64,000 nt of DNA, from NCBI RefSeq assembly GCF_016918545.1, contig NZ_JAFFQC010000012.1, positions 49,037 through 113,036 on the forward strand. Direction: 5' to 3'. Position 1 is the first letter of the stretch. The number at the start of each line of letters is the position of its first letter. This document shows positions 50,742 through 60,270 of the stretch, piece by piece. The translations under genes and the position numbers were made by a program. The notes beneath the pieces were generated by a model. The model was not told where the DNA came from. It did no database searches and saw only the letters and a list, made by a program, of their open reading frames with translations. This stretch comes from Desulfobulbus alkaliphilus (GTDB taxonomy: Bacteria > Desulfobacterota > Desulfobulbia > Desulfobulbales > Desulfobulbaceae).

Positions 50742-50754
50742 TATACATTGTATA
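50742..50754. promoter_or_regulatory. Operator-like palindrome upstream of mazE
   Basis: TATACATTGTATA is a perfect 13-bp palindrome 23 nt upstream of the mazE start, in an AT-rich stretch that also offers a minus-strand TATAAT. MazE or MazEF binding is inferred from how these operons are usually controlled. Confidence 0.5.
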
Positions 50755-50792
50755 TACACATTACCGTGCACCATGTCACGTGTCAACGAACA

Positions 50793-50879
50793 AAAATTAG
50801 GGACACTTCCCCTATTTTCCGCGCATTGCGGAATGTTCAGATTTTTCCCATAAAAATAAGGGAAGTGTCCCTAATTTTC
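50793..50879. repeat. Family B palindrome 9
   Basis: AAAATTAGGGACACTTCCCC and AGGGAAGTGTCCCTAATTTT arms. It separates the MazEF module from the TMTC-like gene and marks the right edge of the toxin-antitoxin island. Confidence 0.9.
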
Positions 50880-50895
50880 TAAATTTTCCCCGAAA

Positions 50896-52926
50896 TCACC
50901 TGTTGCCGACAAGCTCCACGATGTCCTCTCGCTGCATCAACCGGATTCCGTACGGTGTCTCGCCGAGGGCAACCATGTCGTCCAGGGTCATTTCCGGATA
51001 CAGTGTTCGCAGGGTAGCCAATTGCCTGCCGGCATGACCCGGCGTATTGTTGAACTGGTGGATGAAAGCGGTAAAAAGAAGCATTCGCTTATCGCTTGCA
51101 AACTCCTCCGCAGTGTCGCGCAGGGTGGCAAGCGCCTGTTCCACCTTACCGATCCTGAACAAAGCATACGCGAGATGTATCGTTGCATGGTACCCGCCCC
51201 GGGAAAAATTGTACGCATTTTCCAGAAAAGGCAACCCTGCGGCATACATCTCCTGGCGAAGGTATATCACCCCTTTTATAAAATTGTATTCGTCTGAATG
51301 AGGCCTGAAGCGCAGTAAAACATCCACCGACTGCTCGGCTTGCTCATACTCATGCAACTGCACCAAGGTTCTCGTTTTATTGGCCCAACACCTTGGGTCA
51401 TCGACAATGATATCGAGGCAGGCGTTAAATTGTTGCAAGGCGTGATCATATTGTTCCAACCGGAAGTGCGCAATCCCCAGTCCGTTGAACAAGGCTGCCT
51501 CGGTGAGGGGTCGATTCTGGGCTCGGTGGATATAGTTCTGACCGATCCCATACAACTTCTTGGCCACCTCTATTTCCTGGACATCGAGGTACAGGTTGCC
51601 TAATTCCAGGGCGACCCCCGGGCTTCGTTCATTATGACGGCCTTCCTTATGCCAGAAAACCGCCCGATCGGTCCATTCATGGTTCCGCTGCATGGTGTTG
51701 AACATTGCCACGGCAATATATGAAGCGATGAGAACAAAACAGAAAGATCGTACAATCCTTGGCCATTGGGCGGTATATGCCATTTGCACCAGCACCGCGG
51801 CTATCGGTGTAAAAAGAAACAGGGAAGGAATATAATTTCTATGCTCAAATGCCAGTTCCAACGGAATGATGGTGGACTCGATGGAATGATTGACAAAAAA
51901 GAACACCACGGCAAAAGAGAACAGGCGATATTTTTGTATCGAGGCAACAGCCGCGGCAAACAAGGCACCAAGAAAAATAAAAGCGGCCAGCGTTGCCGGC
52001 GGCTTGAGCCAGGAGGTGGAAATGGGCACATCGTGCACCAGGGTCAAATTCTGGGCATTGGGCACAAGGATCTGAAACAGATAATAAGTAACGATCCTGA
52101 ACTCGGTGAGCAGTCGTTCATAGGTGGTGAAGGGCCTGTAATCGCCGCTGGTAAACAGGGAAAAGATATTGACCCGACCTGTCACGAGGGCGGCAATCAG
52201 GTAGATGAGCACAAGAGAGAGCAGCAGGTACAGAGTGTTTCTGCTGGTCCAGCGAGATTCCTTGAAAAAAAACACCTCGATCAACAGCAGATTGAGCGGA
52301 ATGAGGACAGCGATTTCCTTGGAGCCAAGGCCAAGAAGAAACATGAGAACAAGAGCAACGACGTAGCTGCCCCGGATCGTATCCGGGTGCCGCACACGCA
52401 TCCGAATATACAAATACATGGCCAGGACGGAAAACATCCCGGCCAGCGATGTCATCCGTTGAATGATATAGGTAACCGCCTGGGTTTGGATAGGGGCCAG
52501 ACACCACAGGAGTGTCGCGACCACGGCGATGGTCGCAGCCCGTTGCTGAACAGCCGGCGGCATCTTTGCACTTTGCAGCAGAAGCACCAAGGTGAGATAC
52601 AAGAACGAAGCGGTGATAATGTGGATGGCGATATTGACGATACGATAGGGAAAAGGATCTGTTCCGGAAAAGACATAATTGACCGCAAAGGTGAGCATTG
52701 CGGTTGGTCGGTACAGATTGTTCGCATCAAGCGGCGCCCCAGGCTTTGCGGTCGCGGCGGCAACAAGGGAAGCGGGGGATAAATCCTCGACATGCAATTT
52801 GATATTATCGACGATATTGACAGTATCATCAAGGTACCAGCCACCTGAGGTAGATCCTGCATAGGCAACCACAATCAAGAAAAAAACAGCACATAAATGC
52901 AGCAAATTCTCATATTTCTTATGCAC
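50896..52926 (-). CDS. Polytopic membrane protein with C-terminal TPRs (TMTC / GT-C-like)
   Basis: 676 residues. About eleven membrane helices (residues 8-400), with an early acidic loop (GWYLDDTVNIVDN, Asp-Asp) and YRPTAMLTF, features of GT-C glycosyltransferases and TMTC proteins. Residues about 430-620 carry TPR-like repeats (GVALELGNLYLDVQEIEVAK, AALFNGLGIAHFRLEQYDHA). Such proteins are proposed to glycosylate extracytoplasmic proteins or lipids. Possible link: the fimbrial locus divergent from it, but no shared operon. The acceptor is unknown. Confidence 0.75.
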   Translation of the reverse strand: MHKKYENLLHLCAVFFLIVVAYAGSTSGGWYLDDTVNIVDNIKLHVEDLSPASLVAAATAKPGAPLDANNLYRPTAMLTFAVNYVFSGTDPFPYRIVNIAIHIITASFLYLTLVLLLQSAKMPPAVQQRAATIAVVATLLWCLAPIQTQAVTYIIQRMTSLAGMFSVLAMYLYIRMRVRHPDTIRGSYVVALVLMFLLGLGSKEIAVLIPLNLLLIEVFFFKESRWTSRNTLYLLLSLVLIYLIAALVTGRVNIFSLFTSGDYRPFTTYERLLTEFRIVTYYLFQILVPNAQNLTLVHDVPISTSWLKPPATLAAFIFLGALFAAAVASIQKYRLFSFAVVFFFVNHSIESTIIPLELAFEHRNYIPSLFLFTPIAAVLVQMAYTAQWPRIVRSFCFVLIASYIAVAMFNTMQRNHEWTDRAVFWHKEGRHNERSPGVALELGNLYLDVQEIEVAKKLYGIGQNYIHRAQNRPLTEAALFNGLGIAHFRLEQYDHALQQFNACLDIIVDDPRCWANKTRTLVQLHEYEQAEQSVDVLLRFRPHSDEYNFIKGVIYLRQEMYAAGLPFLENAYNFSRGGYHATIHLAYALFRIGKVEQALATLRDTAEEFASDKRMLLFTAFIHQFNNTPGHAGRQLATLRTLYPEMTLDDMVALGETPYGIRLMQREDIVELVGNR

Positions 52927-53511
52927 GCCAGTTCCTCAAAACCTGTTCCCAGCAATCAAAGTCCAACAAGGTGCACGCCTTAACCACGCCCCTGCTGGTT
53001 GATTTGATTGAACTGATTGATCTGCTTGATCCCCTGTTCTCCCGCCAAGATGACAACCATGCTCCTGGACCTCAGCCGCCAGGCACCAGACGGCTCCGCA
53101 CAGGTTCCGTACCGACCTGATGCTCAGTTCCCTGGCAATGGTACCCGGGGCAGGTCCAGGCAAGGCAAATGCGGCAGCTGATAACCAGCTTTACTGCCCA
53201 CTCGCACTTATATGCAAAAACCATACAACCTTACCACCCAGGTTGTGGAAAGTCCGAGTCATCATGCAGCCAATGAGCGGGTATCAGAATCATGTCGCGG
53301 GCGGAGGGCAACGATCGTTTTGTGGCCCCGCGCCTCTTGCGCCTCATGGGTGGCGGCAGGTTGCAACCGACAGCCACCGCGGGATCGCATCCCCGGTGGT
53401 CAAAACAGAACATTGTGCCTTAAAAACACGAGCCACCGTCATTCAGGTACATATCGTGCATGAGCATGGTACAGACACATATTTTTTTCGTTGAACTGAA
53501 CCCTACAGGGA
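52927..53511. other. Intergenic region before the usher-like gene
   Basis: 585 nt between divergent genes. Several short frames exist but none has a family match or ribosome binding site. I looked here for the missing signal peptide of the usher-like protein and did not find one. Confidence 0.5.
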
Positions 53512-56500
53512 TTGCATTTGACATCTCCTGTCATTCCTATAGCAAACGCTCGGTCGCAAGCAAAGCAGCTGACTCAAGCTCGCAACGGACCGCCGCCCTC
53601 GTTTGCACCACACCTGGCTGTTGAACAGGCTGACACCCTGTTGCGGCAAACAGACCAGTACGCCCGCTGGCAACTGATCCGTCAAAATACCGACATCGAA
53701 GCAGGGCGTATTGCCGAGCTGGTGTTGACCCGTGAAGCTTTATTGAAACTGCACCACCAGGAAGTGGCACTGGATTGGCAACATTTTAACCAGTTGACAG
53801 AAGAATTGCGCCAAGCTGGCATCGCGCTGCCCACAGCTACGGATATCAAAGGAGGCCAAGCAGGGGTAACAGCGGTTTCAATACAAGCCACCACGCCGCC
53901 GCGGTCGATCCTCCCCGCCGGCGCCCTACTCAACGATGAGTACCTGCTTATCCTGAGCTTGATCTGCCGGGAAGTGGGCCTCAACCAGACCATCATCGCC
54001 TATGGTGACGGCGAGAAAACCCTCCTCCCCTTGGGCGACATAGCCCAGGCCCTCGACCTTGCCCTTGATGTGGACGTGGAGCAGGGGACCGTCTCGGGCT
54101 GGTTTATTTCCGAAGACCGGACATTTTCCGTGGATACCGGCAGACAGACCATACGGATCGAAGGGCAAAACTACCCGTGGGATGATGGCCTCATCGCGGT
54201 TGGCGATGATGATATCTATCTCGATGCCCAAGTTCTGAGCCGATGGTTGCCCCTGGATGTCAGCATATCCTATGGAGCACTCACCGCCACCATGATTCCC
54301 CGGGAAAAGCTCCCGTTGCAAGCCAGGTATGAACGGGAACTGCTCCGCCAGCGCCTCGGCGAGCACACGGATTCAGGCCTGAAATTCGACCTGATCCCAT
54401 CCCCCTATGCGATGTACTCCTTTCCGGTGATGGACTTCAACCTCTCCGGCAGATTCAACAACGGCAACAATTATCAGCTCACGCACTCAATGGTCGCCGA
54501 AGGTGACCTCGCCCATATGGGCGCCCAGCTTTTTCTCACCGGCAGCGACCAGTCCCCCCTCGACACGGCCCGCATCAGGCTGGAACGAAAAGATCTGGAA
54601 GGGCAGTTGCTGGGACCGATGCAGGCCAGCCAGGTAACAATGGGTGACCTTTCTCCGGTTGCCCTGCCCCTGCTCGGCAGCAGCGGGTCGGGCATCGGGG
54701 TGGCAATCAGCAACAGCGACATCCATGCCAGCCAAGATTTTGACACCACCCGGTTCGAGGGCAACATGCAACCCGGCTGGGATGTGGAATTGTATCGTAA
54801 TGACATCCTGATCGACTCCATCCGGGTCGGCCAGGACGGCCGCTATCTTTTCGAAGACGTGCCGATCAATGTCGGCACCAATGCCTTTCAGGTGGTGGCC
54901 CACGGCCCCCAGGGGCAGCAACGCGTCGTTGAGAGCAAAAATCTGCGGATCGGCGGCGGCATGCTCCCGCCCGGAGACTTCAATTACAGCCTCTCCGCTA
55001 CCCGGAACAACACCAGCGTGTTCGGTCTTGACCAACAACAGCTCAACACGGACGAAAAGGGCCGGCTTGCAGGCCGGTTCAACTACGGATTGACGGAACG
55101 GCTCTCGGCAAACGCCGGTTTTGCCGGCATCGACGTCGGCCAGAGCATCCAGAACTACCTGCAGGCCGGTTTGACCGGCACAATTTCCTCCTTCTACGGC
55201 GCATTCAACGGCATCCTTGACAGTGAAGGCGGCAGCGGTCTCGCCCTGCAGGGGCAGACCAGCCTGGGGCCTTTCAACCTGCGCGCCAGCCATGAAATTT
55301 TCTCCGATTTCATCATTCCGGACCGACCGACCAGCAACCTGAAGGCGAGAACCTCATACGGGATCAGCGGGGGGATTCCCCAGCTGAGTTTTTTACGTCC
55401 TGTCTCCTACTCCCTGTCAAGGATAGAGAATACCTTCGATGACCGGCAGACCGGTCGCACCAGTGCCCGTCTCTCCGGACGACTCCACAATATCAGCCTG
55501 ACCAATACCACCAACTGGTATGATTCGACAGCGGGTTCCCTAGCTCCCATCGACGGTCAGTTCCAGGCTTCGGGCCGCCTGGGCAAAGGACGGCTTACCG
55601 CGGCCATGCAGTATGAACTCGGCAAGGAGGATCCCACCAGCAGGTATCGACTCTCCGCCATCCATCCCTTTGGCCGAGATATCACCGCCGGAGCCGATCT
55701 CGTCCACACAACCGGTAAGATAGAAACGACTGAAGCGGCCCTCAACATGTCCTATGACACCGGCAAGGTCATCCTCTCGCCCCAACTGACCTATAACAGT
55801 GAAGGCGATTACGGCGCCTTCCTCTCTCTCTCCTTTTCCCTGGGTCGGGACCCGATCAGCAACAAGATGCAGGTCCAGTCAGAAAGAAGAACCGGCACGG
55901 GAATGGCCACCGCCTTTGTGTATCACGATGCCAATAATAACGGCATCTTCGACGAAGGCGACACTCCCTTGCCGGAGGTCCAGGTCATTGCCGCCCAGGC
56001 CGCCGCCAGGGCAACCACCGATGAACAGGGCTTGGCCCTGCTCAGCAACCTGCAGGCTTTTGCCCCCACGGATGTACAATTGAATCCCAGGACCCTGGAG
56101 GACCCTTTCTGGCAGCCGGCCAGTCCGGGGGTGGCCATGATGGCGCGCTCAGGAACAATCCAGGCCCTGGAGTTCCCCATTGTCTCCACCGGTGAAATTG
56201 ACGGGTCCCTCTACTATCAGGACAGCGACGGGAACAGAATCCCTTTATCCAGGGTGCGCCTGGAACTGCGGGACGAAGCCGGCGAACTCATCCAGACAAC
56301 CGCGTCTGAATTTGACGGCTTCTACCTCTTTGAGCAGGTCTTCCCCGGCACCTACACCCTGCATGTCCGCAGTGAGGACCCGCGCATCAGTTACCTGGCC
56401 GAGGAGCTGCGTCAAGAAATCGTCATCGGCAGCGAAGGGACTATTGCCGGGGGCAACGATATTATCTTTCTGGCGCCCCCAGCCGACCCCCCGGGCAATG

Positions 56501-57231
56501 ATGCCGTGATTCCTCCATCTTCCCTGAAACATCCCGCTGACAACAGCGAAACAGAGGACACAACCGCACCCACTGTTGCTGCCACCCAGCCGAACAGGTC
56601 CGCACGCCTCGACATCCGTCCCTTGCGCGTGATCGAGCCATCCCCCACAACCGTTGCCATCCAGCCCCTCAAGGTGGTCACTGCACCCGCTCCTGCAATC
56701 AACATCCAACCATTGCAGACGGTTGCCAGGGCCGACGTCCAACCTGGTCAACAAACCGAGAAGCAAAACCTGCAAACACCGAAGGCGAGTACCCCCCCGA
56801 CAACAAACCCAACGAACAGTACCAGGGGTTCACTTACCGGCCCCATTACGGCTCCCGTTCCGATACCCACATCTGAGCGCGGAACACTCACAACCACGCC
56901 GGCACCGGCCACCAGCGGCCAATTGACCCTGAATGCCGGTAACCCGAGCGCTCCCGGCGACAATCAAACGGAGACCGCGACGGTCACAGGGACAGATCCA
57001 GGCAGCTATTCCAACGCAGGCACTGCTCAACTGAGCCAAAACAGGCAGAACATCTTCAGGCCCATTGACCACCCCGTTATCCAGCCCTTTGCTCCGATCG
57101 AGGAACTGGTTAATGCCCCCCCCCAGTGGACAAGGACAACCGGGTATGCAGTGGGAACGCTGGGGCGCCCCATTCTCAATGCCGCCGGGGTCGCCGGCAG
57201 GTACGCAGCCATGCAACGACGGCAGAAATAA
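53512..57231 (+). CDS. Usher-like outer-membrane protein of an alternate chaperone-usher system
   Basis: 1239 residues from a TTG at 53512; the frame is closed by TGA at 53497. About 130-270 is a domain of copper amine oxidase-N-like repeats (LLPLGDIAQALDLALDV, YLDAQVLSRWLPLDV). About 290-800 resembles usher barrels, including a plug-like VELYRNDILIDSIRV and GRYLFEDVPINVGTNAFQVV. About 800-990 has two carboxypeptidase-regulatory/SdrD-like modules (VYHDANNNGIFDEGDTPLPE; SEFDGFYLFEQVFPGTYTL). The last 230 residues are Pro/Thr-rich. No signal peptide is visible, which is odd for an outer-membrane protein. Its convergent neighbours are the chaperone and pilins. Confidence 0.65.
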   Translation: MHLTSPVIPIANARSQAKQLTQARNGPPPSFAPHLAVEQADTLLRQTDQYARWQLIRQNTDIEAGRIAELVLTREALLKLHHQEVALDWQHFNQLTEELRQAGIALPTATDIKGGQAGVTAVSIQATTPPRSILPAGALLNDEYLLILSLICREVGLNQTIIAYGDGEKTLLPLGDIAQALDLALDVDVEQGTVSGWFISEDRTFSVDTGRQTIRIEGQNYPWDDGLIAVGDDDIYLDAQVLSRWLPLDVSISYGALTATMIPREKLPLQARYERELLRQRLGEHTDSGLKFDLIPSPYAMYSFPVMDFNLSGRFNNGNNYQLTHSMVAEGDLAHMGAQLFLTGSDQSPLDTARIRLERKDLEGQLLGPMQASQVTMGDLSPVALPLLGSSGSGIGVAISNSDIHASQDFDTTRFEGNMQPGWDVELYRNDILIDSIRVGQDGRYLFEDVPINVGTNAFQVVAHGPQGQQRVVESKNLRIGGGMLPPGDFNYSLSATRNNTSVFGLDQQQLNTDEKGRLAGRFNYGLTERLSANAGFAGIDVGQSIQNYLQAGLTGTISSFYGAFNGILDSEGGSGLALQGQTSLGPFNLRASHEIFSDFIIPDRPTSNLKARTSYGISGGIPQLSFLRPVSYSLSRIENTFDDRQTGRTSARLSGRLHNISLTNTTNWYDSTAGSLAPIDGQFQASGRLGKGRLTAAMQYELGKEDPTSRYRLSAIHPFGRDITAGADLVHTTGKIETTEAALNMSYDTGKVILSPQLTYNSEGDYGAFLSLSFSLGRDPISNKMQVQSERRTGTGMATAFVYHDANNNGIFDEGDTPLPEVQVIAAQAAARATTDEQGLALLSNLQAFAPTDVQLNPRTLEDPFWQPASPGVAMMARSGTIQALEFPIVSTGEIDGSLYYQDSDGNRIPLSRVRLELRDEAGELIQTTASEFDGFYLFEQVFPGTYTLHVRSEDPRISYLAEELRQEIVIGSEGTIAGGNDIIFLAPPADPPGNDAVIPPSSLKHPADNSETEDTTAPTVAATQPNRSARLDIRPLRVIEPSPTTVAIQPLKVVTAPAPAINIQPLQTVARADVQPGQQTEKQNLQTPKASTPPTTNPTNSTRGSLTGPITAPVPIPTSERGTLTTTPAPATSGQLTLNAGNPSAPGDNQTETATVTGTDPGSYSNAGTAQLSQNRQNIFRPIDHPVIQPFAPIEELVNAPPQWTRTTGYAVGTLGRPILNAAGVAGRYAAMQRRQK

Positions 57232-57319
57232 AGCTCGGAAAGAAAAGTACGGCTTGGCGGAGAAGAAAAAATCCCGGGAGCACCACGGAAGGGTGCCCCC
57301 GGGCTGTGAAGAAAGCCTT

Positions 57320-58216
57320 TCAGGGCAGAGGAAAATCCTTGATGGCTGCGGCTTGGCCCCTGCCAACGGAATCAGGGAGAAACTCAACCCGGATCGTACC
57401 GGAAGAGAGATCAAGGGAAGAAACATTGTGCATTGGCACGGAATATTCTCGTTCCGTTTCCGGCCGATAGAGGACGATCCCTTCCAGATGGCCGACCTGT
57501 CGCTCGGCCCGCGGGTTATCGGCGGGTAAATACCGAAGAACGAGCCTGCCAAAAGCGCTGCCTTCACCGTGACGGCCCAATCGCACGCTGGCCCGCAGGT
57601 TCTCGGGATCGGCGTTCTGCGCCGGCAGGGTCAGGGCGATCGGGGTGACTTCCGGGGCAATGTCACCATGCTGTATAATCACTGGTATGGTGGAGGTGAC
57701 CAGAACGTCAACAAGAAAGGTCATGTGCTCATCCGCTCGGATACCGGACAGCGTTGCCTGCCCCTGGGCAGGGTCTTCAAGTGGACTGATACTCAGGCGG
57801 GTTTGATACTCCCCCGGAGGCAGATCCTGGGGTTTACGCACCATCAACTTGATGGACTGCTGTTCCCTCGGTTTGATGGTCGCCCGGCGCGGCGAAAAAC
57901 GAATCATGTCCTTGACCAGCCGTTCTTCTTCGGTCTCCATCTCATCCTCGACCTGGTACAATTGCCCCTCGGCATCACGGCGCATGCTGACCAGGGAAAT
58001 TGCATAGGTGATCGATTCATCGGAGAGATTGCTGACCCGGACTTCGACCGCACGTTGCCGATCCGTGAAAACAGCCCGTATGGGGGTCACCATCAGATTC
58101 TTGGATGCTGCCTGGCCAAAATCAACCAGACCGACTACCACCAACAAGCAAAAAATGCCTGGCAAAAAAAACAGGGACAATGATCGTCCCCGTCGCAATG
58201 AACATTCTGAAAGCAT
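57320..58216 (-). CDS. Periplasmic pilus-assembly chaperone (PapD-like)
   Basis: 298 residues. Signal peptide about 1-36 (LSLFFLPGIFCLLVVVGLVD). The N-terminal immunoglobulin-like domain shows NLMVTPIRAVFTDRQRAVEV, VRVSNLSDESITYAI, RFSPRRATIKPREQQSIKLM; the last is the G1-strand region that donates to pilin subunits. A second, smaller domain follows. The long insertion around DEMETEEERLVKDM is typical of alternate-clade chaperones found with DUF4402 pilins. It is the third gene of a minus-strand operon with two pilin genes. Confidence 0.8.
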   Translation of the reverse strand: MLSECSLRRGRSLSLFFLPGIFCLLVVVGLVDFGQAASKNLMVTPIRAVFTDRQRAVEVRVSNLSDESITYAISLVSMRRDAEGQLYQVEDEMETEEERLVKDMIRFSPRRATIKPREQQSIKLMVRKPQDLPPGEYQTRLSISPLEDPAQGQATLSGIRADEHMTFLVDVLVTSTIPVIIQHGDIAPEVTPIALTLPAQNADPENLRASVRLGRHGEGSAFGRLVLRYLPADNPRAERQVGHLEGIVLYRPETEREYSVPMHNVSSLDLSSGTIRVEFLPDSVGRGQAAAIKDFPLP

Positions 58217-58230
58217 GAAGCAACTCCCAT

Positions 58231-58719
58231 CTAGAAAAAATGAATATGCAGGGTCAAGGTACCGCTGTAGGTGCCCCGTGCTGCATTACCCGGCAATTCG
58301 AGGCTGCCGCCGATGCTGAGGTCACGCCTGACACCGCCGCCCGGCAACTCGGCGCTTGTCTGTGACAGGGATGAAAAGCCCCTGACAGTCACAGTATGAC
58401 CTCCCGACGTTAAGGTGACCGATGCAGGATAAAGCACCTCCACCAGGCAGGGTTCACTGGAGGTGAGGCTGATACGCCCACTGCCGCCGCCGGTCACCAG
58501 CGACCGACCGGCCGTTGATTTCTCCGTCGGGCCATCCTGGGCGGCAATGGTGATCGTATCCCCTGCGGGATACAGATCAATCTGACCAAAATGGAGCCCA
58601 GTAACCTGGGCCACCACCCCCTCCGCCCAGGCGATGGGGGTGGTGAACAGGGACACCAGGAATATGCTGGTCAATAACCACCCAAAGCGGCTTATGTGTT
58701 GCCTTGGACTCGAGAACAT
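58231..58719 (-). CDS. DUF4402 pilin-like protein, minor subunit
   Basis: 162 residues with a signal peptide ending near IAWAEG. LHFGQIDLYPAGDTITIAAQ near the N-terminus and GGSLELPGNAARGTYSGTLT near the end are DUF4402 hallmarks. Beta-rich throughout. A shorter relative of the next gene upstream; could be the tip or an adaptor subunit. Fifteen nucleotides separate it from the chaperone gene. Confidence 0.8.
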   Translation of the reverse strand: MFSSPRQHISRFGWLLTSIFLVSLFTTPIAWAEGVVAQVTGLHFGQIDLYPAGDTITIAAQDGPTEKSTAGRSLVTGGGSGRISLTSSEPCLVEVLYPASVTLTSGGHTVTVRGFSSLSQTSAELPGGGVRRDLSIGGSLELPGNAARGTYSGTLTLHIHFF

Positions 58720-58738
58720 GTCAGCGACAGGTCTTTGA

Positions 58739-59320
58739 TTACAGATAATTGATGGTTACTTGTACCGTGCCGACATAGGTATCATTGGGCGAGTTGGCGG
58801 GAATGTTCAATTGCCCACCCATATGAATATAAAGGGTTTCGGTTGCCCCCTTATGAAGGGTAGTTCCTGCACCGCCCCAGCTGTTATTCGCCATATCGGT
58901 GATGGTGAGTATGTTCCCGGTTACTTGCCCAATTAAGTCTTGGGGTGCCACAGGATATACTACTTCGACATTGTTTAGCTCAAAAGCCGCCGCAACGCTT
59001 ATCAAGCCAGTGTCGTAGGTAAATGCGGAAACTGTTGACCCACCGGGAACTGTTTTTGCCGATGTATTATCGATCCCGGTTGATGCTATAGAGCTTAAGG
59101 AACTGGCGTCCATAACAACTGTTTCAGTTTTACCGGGAACCAAATCTATGGTACCAAAGTTAATCCCTCGCACCACGGTTTCAACCAATGTGGTCGTGAT
59201 AGTGGCCTCCACCTCAACGTCATGGCTCGCTGCCTCAACCTTGGCCCCGGAAAGAGCCAGTGCCCCCAGCATTGCCGCGCCGACAAAAAGTGCAGAACCC
59301 GTCCATAGTTTCTTTTTCAT
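58739..59320 (-). CDS. DUF4402 pilin-like protein, probable major subunit
   Basis: 193 residues with a signal peptide (LWTGSALFVGAAMLGALALS) and likely cleavage near VEA-AS. The mature N-terminus HDVEVEATITTTLVETVVRG could act as the donor strand. INFGTIDLVPGKTETVVMDA and GGQLNIPANSPNDTYVGTVQ define DUF4402. First gene of the pilin-pilin-chaperone operon, with GGAGGAAGG before the ATG, the strongest ribosome binding site of the three, consistent with a major subunit. Confidence 0.82.
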   Translation of the reverse strand: MKKKLWTGSALFVGAAMLGALALSGAKVEAASHDVEVEATITTTLVETVVRGINFGTIDLVPGKTETVVMDASSLSSIASTGIDNTSAKTVPGGSTVSAFTYDTGLISVAAAFELNNVEVVYPVAPQDLIGQVTGNILTITDMANNSWGGAGTTLHKGATETLYIHMGGQLNIPANSPNDTYVGTVQVTINYL

Positions 59321-60112
59321 ATCCTTCCTCCTACGTGATTAAATTAGCACGATCCCCAAAGAACCGCACGTGTTTTGATAGCGGCAAGATCTTCATGTTC
59401 TTACCGAATGATATGTTATCGGCGCCTGCTTGTAAAATATTTATCTAATTTTTTTATCAGCAAGCATTATATTGCCGTTTACCGCCCAATCCCCATGGCG
59501 ATCCTCATTGCCCCAAAAAAAATTCAACGTAAAAAAAGATACATAGCGAAAAAAGCCGTCATCACAAATACATTTCATTTTAGTCACTCAACCGGCTTGT
59601 CAGTTGATGGATAACAAGGGACACCCCTGTGCACCATATTCTACATCTTTTCATCTTTTCGCCGCGGAGGCTATTGCGGACGGCGGTTTTCATTACCAAG
59701 TGTTATGATAATAAATACCATTTTCAAAACTTTTTGCGCTCGCCGTACTTATAGCAGACAGCGTGCCAGTAAGGGCAACAACCTTGCCGACCCATGTTCC
59801 TCCGGATCGCATTTGAACTTATTTGCATGTAATAATTCAATAATATTTGTGCTTGCCGCGCAAAAGACCGTCCAGTTGTTCCCTTGGAGCGCCCTGGGCC
59901 GCACCCCCTCATTTTGCTCGTAACTGTCTGAAAAATGAAAATTATACAAAAAATCACCGCCGAAAAAACAAACACCTGGACGACCACGCACGGCTTCAGG
60001 TGAATATTTTCACCTTCCTTCTGCCAGATAGAGAGAAAACCCCGGTACAACTTCCCATCGGGTAACTTTTTGGTATTTCAATGACACTACCAAAACGCTA
60101 TTGCTCCGTTAA
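59321..60112. other. Long AT-rich upstream region of the pilin operon
   Basis: About 790 nt between the divergent pilin operon and Nudix gene. The first 300 nt beside the pilin gene are AT-rich, as for a promoter region, but I could not fix a promoter with confidence. No gene, riboswitch or terminator recognised. Confidence 0.5.
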
Positions 60113-60226
60113 AAATTAGGAAATTAGGGACACTTCCCCTATTTTAAGGGTAACAATCAGGAACATTCCTCAAAGGGCGGAAAATAGGGGAAGTGTCCCT
60201 AATTACTGGGGAAGTGTCCCTGATTA
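60113..60226. repeat. Family B palindrome 10 plus a half copy
   Basis: AAATTAGGGACACTTCCCC and GGGGAAGTGTCCCTAATTAC arms, then a repeated half-arm GGGGAAGTGTCCCTGATTAC (60209-60228). An ATG and upstream codons inside it (60193) are in frame with the Nudix gene but not its start. Confidence 0.88.
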
Positions 60227-60270
60227 CCTTCCCCTCGCCTCGTGGCGGGAAATCTGGTATATATATTAAG

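Noticed and set aside
46633..50879. Toxin-antitoxin array as a chromosomal integron with attC sites
   Set aside because: The spacers are palindromes of integron-like length, but they lack GTTRRRY/RYYYAAC core sites, the genes are on both strands, no integron integrase is present, and the same palindrome flanks a RAYT gene and lies outside the array.
53120..53494. 124-codon open frame before the usher-like gene
   Set aside because: No ribosome binding site or family, does not encode a signal peptide and is not joined in frame to the usher-like gene.
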